DNA of 64,000 nucleotides from a marine bacterium B5-7 (lineage in GTDB: Bacteria; Pseudomonadota; Gammaproteobacteria; Arenicellales; CAJQKF01), in contig BQJD01000009.1 of NCBI GenBank assembly GCA_021604525.1, positions 1 to 64,000 on the forward strand, written 5' to 3'. This document shows, piece after piece, positions 60,109-64,000 of this stretch. A model generated the notes under the pieces. The model was given only the letters and a program-made list of their open reading frames with translations, had not been told where the DNA came from and made no database searches. The position numbers and the translations under genes are program-made. Each line of letters opens with the position of its first letter. Within the stretch, counting starts at the first letter, position 1.

Positions 60109-61485
60109 ATGCCTAACAGGAAAACTCGATTCGAAACTGACAGTATGGGTACTGTTGAAGTGCCACAAGACGCGTTGTTCGGTGCCCAGACGCAGCGTGC
60201 AGTTAACAACTTCACAATAAGCCGGCTCACGATGCCGGCTGCGATACTCGATGCAATTATCGCTATCAAGGATGCGGCGGCACGGGTCAATACGAACTGC
60301 GGCGTTCTATCCAGGGAAATATCCAACGCTATCCTGGACGCAATCGAATCAATTCCAGGGGATGATTACCATCGACATTTTCCGGTGGATATCTTCCAGA
60401 CGGGTTCTGGCACCAGCACTAATATGAACGTCAACGAGGTGATTGCAACGCTTGCCTGTTATCACAGCGGTCTTGAAGTGCGCGCCAACGATCACGTCAA
60501 TATGAGCCAGAGTAGCAATGATGTCATTCCGACATCAATTCGAATTGCGGCAGCCTGTGAGACACGCCGTCATTTACTCGTCGCACTTGCAAAACTGCGT
60601 GACACTATCGACGACAAGAGACAACAGTGTGGAGACATCACCAAGACCGGCCGAACACATCTGATGGACGCCATGCCGATTACGGTGTCCCAGGAGATGT
60701 CGGCCTGGTCCGCCCAGGTGTCATTGGCAATTGGTCGTTTTGAATGCGTGTTACCACAACTTGAGGCGCTACCCATTGGTGGTACCGCGATAGGCACGCG
60801 CATCAATACACCAGATGGCTATATCGAAGGCATGGTTGAGACTCTTGGACGACGCCTTGATATGCAATTCTCTCCGGTCTCAAACTACTTTGAAGCAATC
60901 TCGACACAGGATGTCGCGGTTGAGTTGTCCGGTCATCTTCGCAGTTGTGTCATCAGCCTCATGAAAATTGCCAACGATCTTCGCTGGATGAATAGCGGTC
61001 CTCTTACCGGGCTTGGCGAAATTGAACTCGAGGCACTACAACCGGGTAGCAGCATCATGCCGGGCAAGGTGAACCCGGTCATTCCCGAGGCTGTCATTAT
61101 GGCTGCCGCGCAGGTGATAGGTAACGATCAGACTATCGCCACAGGTGGACAGGGCGGAAATTTTCAACTGAATACCATGCTGCCGGTTATTGCCTATAAC
61201 CTGATGCAAAGTATTGAGCTCACCGGCAATTCGGCTATCGCCCTGGCAGACAAGGCAATTGCTGGATTTACAATCGCGGAGGCGCATATCAATGAGAATG
61301 TTAACAGGAATCCGATATTGGTTACCGTCTTGAATCCTGTTATTGGTTACCAGAAGGCTGCCGAGATTGCCAAAATTGCCTACCGAGAAAATCGCCCAAT
61401 ACTTGATGTTGCTGAAGAAGTCACCGATATGTCGAGACAAGAACTGGAAAAGCTGCTTGATCCGAAGCGACTGACAAAGTCATAA
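60109..61485 (+). CDS. fumC: Fumarate hydratase class II
   Basis: 458 residues. TDSMGTVEVPQDALFGAQTQRAVNNF is the family N-terminus, GSGTSTNMNVNEVI, SQSSNDVIPTSIRIA and the signature GSSIMPGKVNP (313-323) follow, with the catalytic serine in that loop. Tetrameric, heat-stable and free of iron, interconverting fumarate and malate. Complements the oxygen-sensitive class I enzyme (47716). A -10-like AAAATT precedes it with TTGATC about 18 bases upstream, weak. Confidence 0.95.
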   Translation: MPNRKTRFETDSMGTVEVPQDALFGAQTQRAVNNFTISRLTMPAAILDAIIAIKDAAARVNTNCGVLSREISNAILDAIESIPGDDYHRHFPVDIFQTGSGTSTNMNVNEVIATLACYHSGLEVRANDHVNMSQSSNDVIPTSIRIAAACETRRHLLVALAKLRDTIDDKRQQCGDITKTGRTHLMDAMPITVSQEMSAWSAQVSLAIGRFECVLPQLEALPIGGTAIGTRINTPDGYIEGMVETLGRRLDMQFSPVSNYFEAISTQDVAVELSGHLRSCVISLMKIANDLRWMNSGPLTGLGEIELEALQPGSSIMPGKVNPVIPEAVIMAAAQVIGNDQTIATGGQGGNFQLNTMLPVIAYNLMQSIELTGNSAIALADKAIAGFTIAEAHINENVNRNPILVTVLNPVIGYQKAAEIAKIAYRENRPILDVAEEVTDMSRQELEKLLDPKRLTKS

Positions 61486-61494
61486 GATTTACTC

Positions 61495-62292
61495 TCATCC
61501 ATTCAGGCGCGATTCTGAGGATTTATCTGTTACCTTTGTTACGACGGTTCGTATTGGAAATTTTAAGCTGCGATGGTGTCTTTCTATCTGGCGAAACAGC
61601 TTTCTAACATTGCTTACCGGTTCCCCTTCAATGAACAGTGCAAGCGCTCGATAACGTTCTGAGCGATTAAGATAGTTAAGTGCCAGCCGTGAAAGGCAGG
61701 ATAGATCGGTCATACGATAATATTTTTGAAACAAGCGTCGTCGGACGGCGCGAGGGCAGTCTATCCAGCAAGTATCGTAGCCGCCTTGTGAATCGGGATA
61801 AAGGAGAATATTTCGCCAATGCAGATCACGATGGAATAATCCATGTCGATGCGCCAGTTGAATCTGATCAAAGAGTTTCGAACGAATTGAGCGATACACC
61901 CGATCTTTTTCCGGCCCTGGCATGGATTGCCAGGTATCACTTGCAAAGTCTTCCATGTTGACGGCATCGTTGATACCAAGAGTAACAATGTAGGCTTTGT
62001 CCAGACGGCCCAATATGCGCTCTTCACCAAAAGACACGACTTGCGCTGCCTCGATACCGATTTTACGAAACGCTTCCAGGCCAAACCATTCACCAGCCGC
62101 CTTGCTAGGTCTTAAAAAATAGCGCCAGGTTTTGTGTGAAGGTAATCGGTATCGTTTGAAATAAAAACATCCACCATCAAACGGTACACGATATATCTGG
62201 GTGGTCTTACTCTCCTGGACAAGTTTTCCAGGTTGGATATTGCGCCAATCGGAGTGGGGATCGAGTCCGGCCTCATTCAACATCGACTCCAT
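61495..62292 (-). CDS. WaaP/InaA-type lipopolysaccharide kinase family protein
   Basis: 265 residues from ATG 62292. A GTG at 62427 would extend it to 310, but overlaps the methyltransferase gene by 61 bases and has no ribosome site. GGCFYFKRYRLPSHKTWRYFLRPSKAAGEWFGLEAF gives the ATP-anchoring lysine and the WaaP-like segment, LGINDAVNMEDF follows, and HRHGLFHRDLHWRNILLYP is the catalytic loop with HRD. WCWIDCPRA-like IDCPRA takes the DFG place. The family phosphorylates inner-core heptose or Kdo of LPS. Sugar acceptor not predictable. Coupled to the methyltransferase upstream. Confidence 0.77.
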   Translation of the reverse strand: MESMLNEAGLDPHSDWRNIQPGKLVQESKTTQIYRVPFDGGCFYFKRYRLPSHKTWRYFLRPSKAAGEWFGLEAFRKIGIEAAQVVSFGEERILGRLDKAYIVTLGINDAVNMEDFASDTWQSMPGPEKDRVYRSIRSKLFDQIQLAHRHGLFHRDLHWRNILLYPDSQGGYDTCWIDCPRAVRRRLFQKYYRMTDLSCLSRLALNYLNRSERYRALALFIEGEPVSNVRKLFRQIERHHRSLKFPIRTVVTKVTDKSSESRLNG

Positions 62293-62366
62293 GCCAGCAG
62301 CCACATAGCGAACCTGGCCATGGAATGTCTGGATTTTATGACGGTGTGGTATCCGGGATATACGTC

Positions 62367-63203
62367 TCAATTCTTGACCAGTAGTGCGTAACGGTGTCGA
62401 GGGCCCAGATTGGATACGGTCAGGCACTGATCGAGACGGGCACCGTAACGACTGGCAATCGCCGCGATCTCTTCAGGCAGCATGGCTGCTGATTTTAGCG
62501 CGCGACCTCTTATGCGTCTAGAAATTGATTGTATGGATCGTCGGTCTGTGAATGAGAAAATTACAAAATTTTTCGATACTCGCAAAAGTTCACCAAGAAG
62601 AGTCTCCCGTTCTTTTGCATCCGGTAAATGATGGGATAAACGTGCGCAAATGACGCCATCGATCGATTCATCGGGAAGTGGCAACTCCAAAGCGGATACC
62701 ACCATGCCGACAGGGCAAGTAACGGAATAATTTCGCGTTAGTGCCAGATCAAGCTGTGCCGGAGAAATATCCGCTTCCAGTAACGCATGTGTTCGAGCGG
62801 CCATGGGTGCACTCAGGCGGCCGCCTCCACAAGGTATGTCCAGAAGAGTTTTACTCGTTGGTTGGTCCGATAATAAACGTTCAAGAATCCAAAGTTCACG
62901 CCGGGTTCGTTGACGCTTTCGTCTGCTTTCACTAAATGAGCGGTCGTATTGTGCAGCACCGGCATCACGTTGGTATGTCCACTCATAACGTTTCCTGTCA
63001 GGGCCGTTCGTAGTGTCTTGCAATGCCTCCGGCTCAGGCTGGGCAAATTGTGGAATGTCATGCTGTGGTCCAAGCAACGGATAATCCATGTTGCATGAAT
63101 TACAGCGGATTACTTGTTCATGGAAAGCAAGCTTTTCATGACAGGCAGGACAGATTAGCAAATCGCTAAAATCGATTACGTGGGGAGAGATTGAAACTGT
63201 CAA
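62367..63203 (-). CDS. SAM-dependent methyltransferase with N-terminal zinc-ribbon
   Basis: 278 residues. N-terminal Trm112-like zinc-ribbon: LLICPACHEKLAFHEQVIRCNSCNMDYPLL, with four cysteines. Class I SAM fold: TLLDIPCGGGRLSAPMA (motif I), LEADISPAQLDLAL and DGVICARLSHHLPD, near the ubiquinone-biosynthesis and rRNA G-methyltransferase groups. SAM-dependent; substrate unknown. It overlaps or abuts the WaaP-type kinase gene on the minus strand, so a lipid- or LPS-related methyl transfer is plausible. Upstream lies a 218-base gap with an inverted repeat. Confidence 0.8.
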   Translation of the reverse strand: MTVSISPHVIDFSDLLICPACHEKLAFHEQVIRCNSCNMDYPLLGPQHDIPQFAQPEPEALQDTTNGPDRKRYEWTYQRDAGAAQYDRSFSESRRKRQRTRRELWILERLLSDQPTSKTLLDIPCGGGRLSAPMAARTHALLEADISPAQLDLALTRNYSVTCPVGMVVSALELPLPDESIDGVICARLSHHLPDAKERETLLGELLRVSKNFVIFSFTDRRSIQSISRRIRGRALKSAAMLPEEIAAIASRYGARLDQCLTVSNLGPRHRYALLVKN

Positions 63204-63234
63204 CAGGTTGATCCTTGGAGGAGCTCACTCAGTG

Positions 63235-63295
63235 TGATCTTTTTTATATTCTGGCTTAAAGTCACCACCACTATGAAAGACAGAATATAAGATCA
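63235..63295. repeat. Inverted repeat in the gap before the methyltransferase gene
   Basis: Arms TGATC-T(6)-ATATTCTG (63235-63253) and CAGAATATAAGATCA (63281-63295): 15 bp matched with a 4-T bulge, 27-base loop. Next to it CCTTAAG occurs twice (63297-63303, 63308-63314). On the minus strand it could end the message of the secreted protein gene; otherwise a remnant of a small mobile repeat. Confidence 0.45.
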
Positions 63296-63421
63296 GCCTT
63301 AAGTCATCCTTAAGAATACCCGGTAACTAAGTTCGTGGGTTCAGGTATTGTCTTTCGAAACTGATCAATCGGACGTGTTCACTTATTGCAGTGTTTTGAT
63401 GCAACTTGAGTACATTATTGC

Positions 63422-64000
63422 CTACTTGCCATCGAAGGTGGAGTTTTCGTTTGTTCTGAACGAGTTGATGAAGAGTTCCTGTAGTTGAAGCCATTCACCG
63501 GGTTCAGCGCAAGTAAAAGTTACGTTTGCACCGTATCTTTGGCCATTGAAGCCAACATGGAAACGTAAACCGCCAGACAATCCACCCGGATCGGAACCTG
63601 GAAGGCTGAAGAATGTGACTGCGGCTCCACCACAGTTTGCGCTTCCGGCTATTCGCATTACGTTCGGCCAGATCTGCTCCATGGTATCGGCGTTGGTATT
63701 GTGCTTCCTGGCCACGCTGAATGCCATGCCGGGGGAGATGGGGCATGCTGCTCCGCATTCAGCACCAGCGACGGCATTCACTGTCGCGCCATCATCGCCT
63801 GCAAGAGTTTTCCAATGGGAGGGCAAGTCGAAATCGCAGGGCATGATTTCACTGGCATCGAAAGTCTTGAATTGCGCCGTGCGGCAGCTACAACAGTCAA
63901 CGTCAGTTACAAGAACCATGTTGGGTTCTGATGCACCCGGCGATGTGAATATCGCATGTGATGCTTCTTGGCCGTGTGAGTTTGCAACCAACAGGAATAC
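63422..64000 (-). CDS. Secreted Cys-rich protein, N-terminus outside window
   Basis: The frame is open to the right edge, so this is a 5'-truncated gene; the visible start at 63991 (TTG) is inside a hydrophobic stretch (VFLLVANSHGQEA) that looks like the end of a signal peptide. About 190 residues remain, with Cys pairs CCSC, CGAAC and a C near ANCGG. The region TVNAVAGAECGAACPISPGMAFSVARK, and a C-terminal GWLQL-type turn, do not match a family I know. Probably periplasmic or exported and disulfide-bonded. Function unknown. Confidence 0.55.
   Translation of the reverse strand, partial: VFLLVANSHGQEASHAIFTSPGASEPNMVLVTDVDCCSCRTAQFKTFDASEIMPCDFDLPSHWKTLAGDDGATVNAVAGAECGAACPISPGMAFSVARKHNTNADTMEQIWPNVMRIAGSANCGGAAVTFFSLPGSDPGGLSGGLRFHVGFNGQRYGANVTFTCAEPGEWLQLQELFINSFRTNENSTFDGK

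Noticed and set aside
1-64000. CRISPR arrays, insertion sequences, integrases, tRNA or rRNA genes
   Set aside because: No regular repeat-spacer arrays, transposase or integrase motifs, or cloverleaf or rRNA-like sequences were recognised on reading; a tRNA/Rfam scan would be the decisive check.

Overview
The window is chromosomal DNA of a gammaproteobacterium. The evidence is the gene content: HrpA with its C-terminal helicase-associated domain, biosynthetic IlvA, class I and class II fumarases, and above all an exact RfaH-type ops element ahead of a surface-polysaccharide operon. No rRNA, tRNA, insertion sequence, integrase, phage gene or CRISPR array was seen. The species cannot be named from sequence alone.

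Layout. (1) 1-3.5 kb: 3' end of hrpA, a 413-base gap with a possible decayed coding remnant, an ElyC/YdcF-type membrane protein and a DegT/WbpE-type aminotransferase with an extra N-terminal domain. (2) 3.58-4.47 kb: control region. A promoter-like sequence sits almost on the ATG of a winged-helix EPS-type regulator, a rho-independent terminator overlaps that gene's stop codon, and an exact ops element follows. (3) 4.47-37.8 kb: about 30 genes, all on the + strand, for a complex cell-surface glycan. They encode a WbaP-type initiating transferase, at least eight recognisable glycosyltransferases plus three GT-B-like candidates, a PglK/MsbA-type ABC flippase, an EpsG-type polymerase and a TPR protein. 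Sugar supply falls into modules: a UDP-HexNAc 6-dehydrogenase and a UDP-glucuronate 4-epimerase-like enzyme; a NeuB-SAF-cupin fusion with NeuA and a Gfo/Idh/MocA oxidoreductase; KdsA with an atypical CMP-ketosugar synthetase and an RraA-type aldolase; CDP-glucose chemistry (RfbF, an SDR, RfbG); and a WbpB-type dehydrogenase, DegT aminotransferase and sugar N-formyltransferase. (4) 37.8-41.7 kb: kdsC on the - strand, a large membrane protein and a GT4 enzyme. (5) 41.8-64 kb: ordinary chromosomal genes: ilvA, rpiA, a K+ channel operon with a double-thioredoxin protein, class I fumarase, a six-LysM lytic transglycosylase, a divergent DAHP synthase-like enzyme, a sulfurtransferase, a MoxR/CoxE pair, hisI, cysS, a DUF2892 gene behind a perfect FNR box, an IalB-like protein, a small K+ channel, fumC, a WaaP-type kinase, a methyltransferase and a secreted Cys-rich protein cut by the window end.

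How it fits together. The 33-kb one-directional operon with ops at its head is what RfaH-type antitermination serves. The most unusual chemistry is two separate CMP-activated ulosonic-acid modules in one cluster, one containing a predicted pyruvate aldolase, next to predicted transferases carrying the His-Pro motif seen in CMP-sugar transferases. Together with a predicted N-formylated amino sugar and CDP-deoxyhexose genes, this predicts a large, highly acidic repeat unit that I do not recognise as a described structure.
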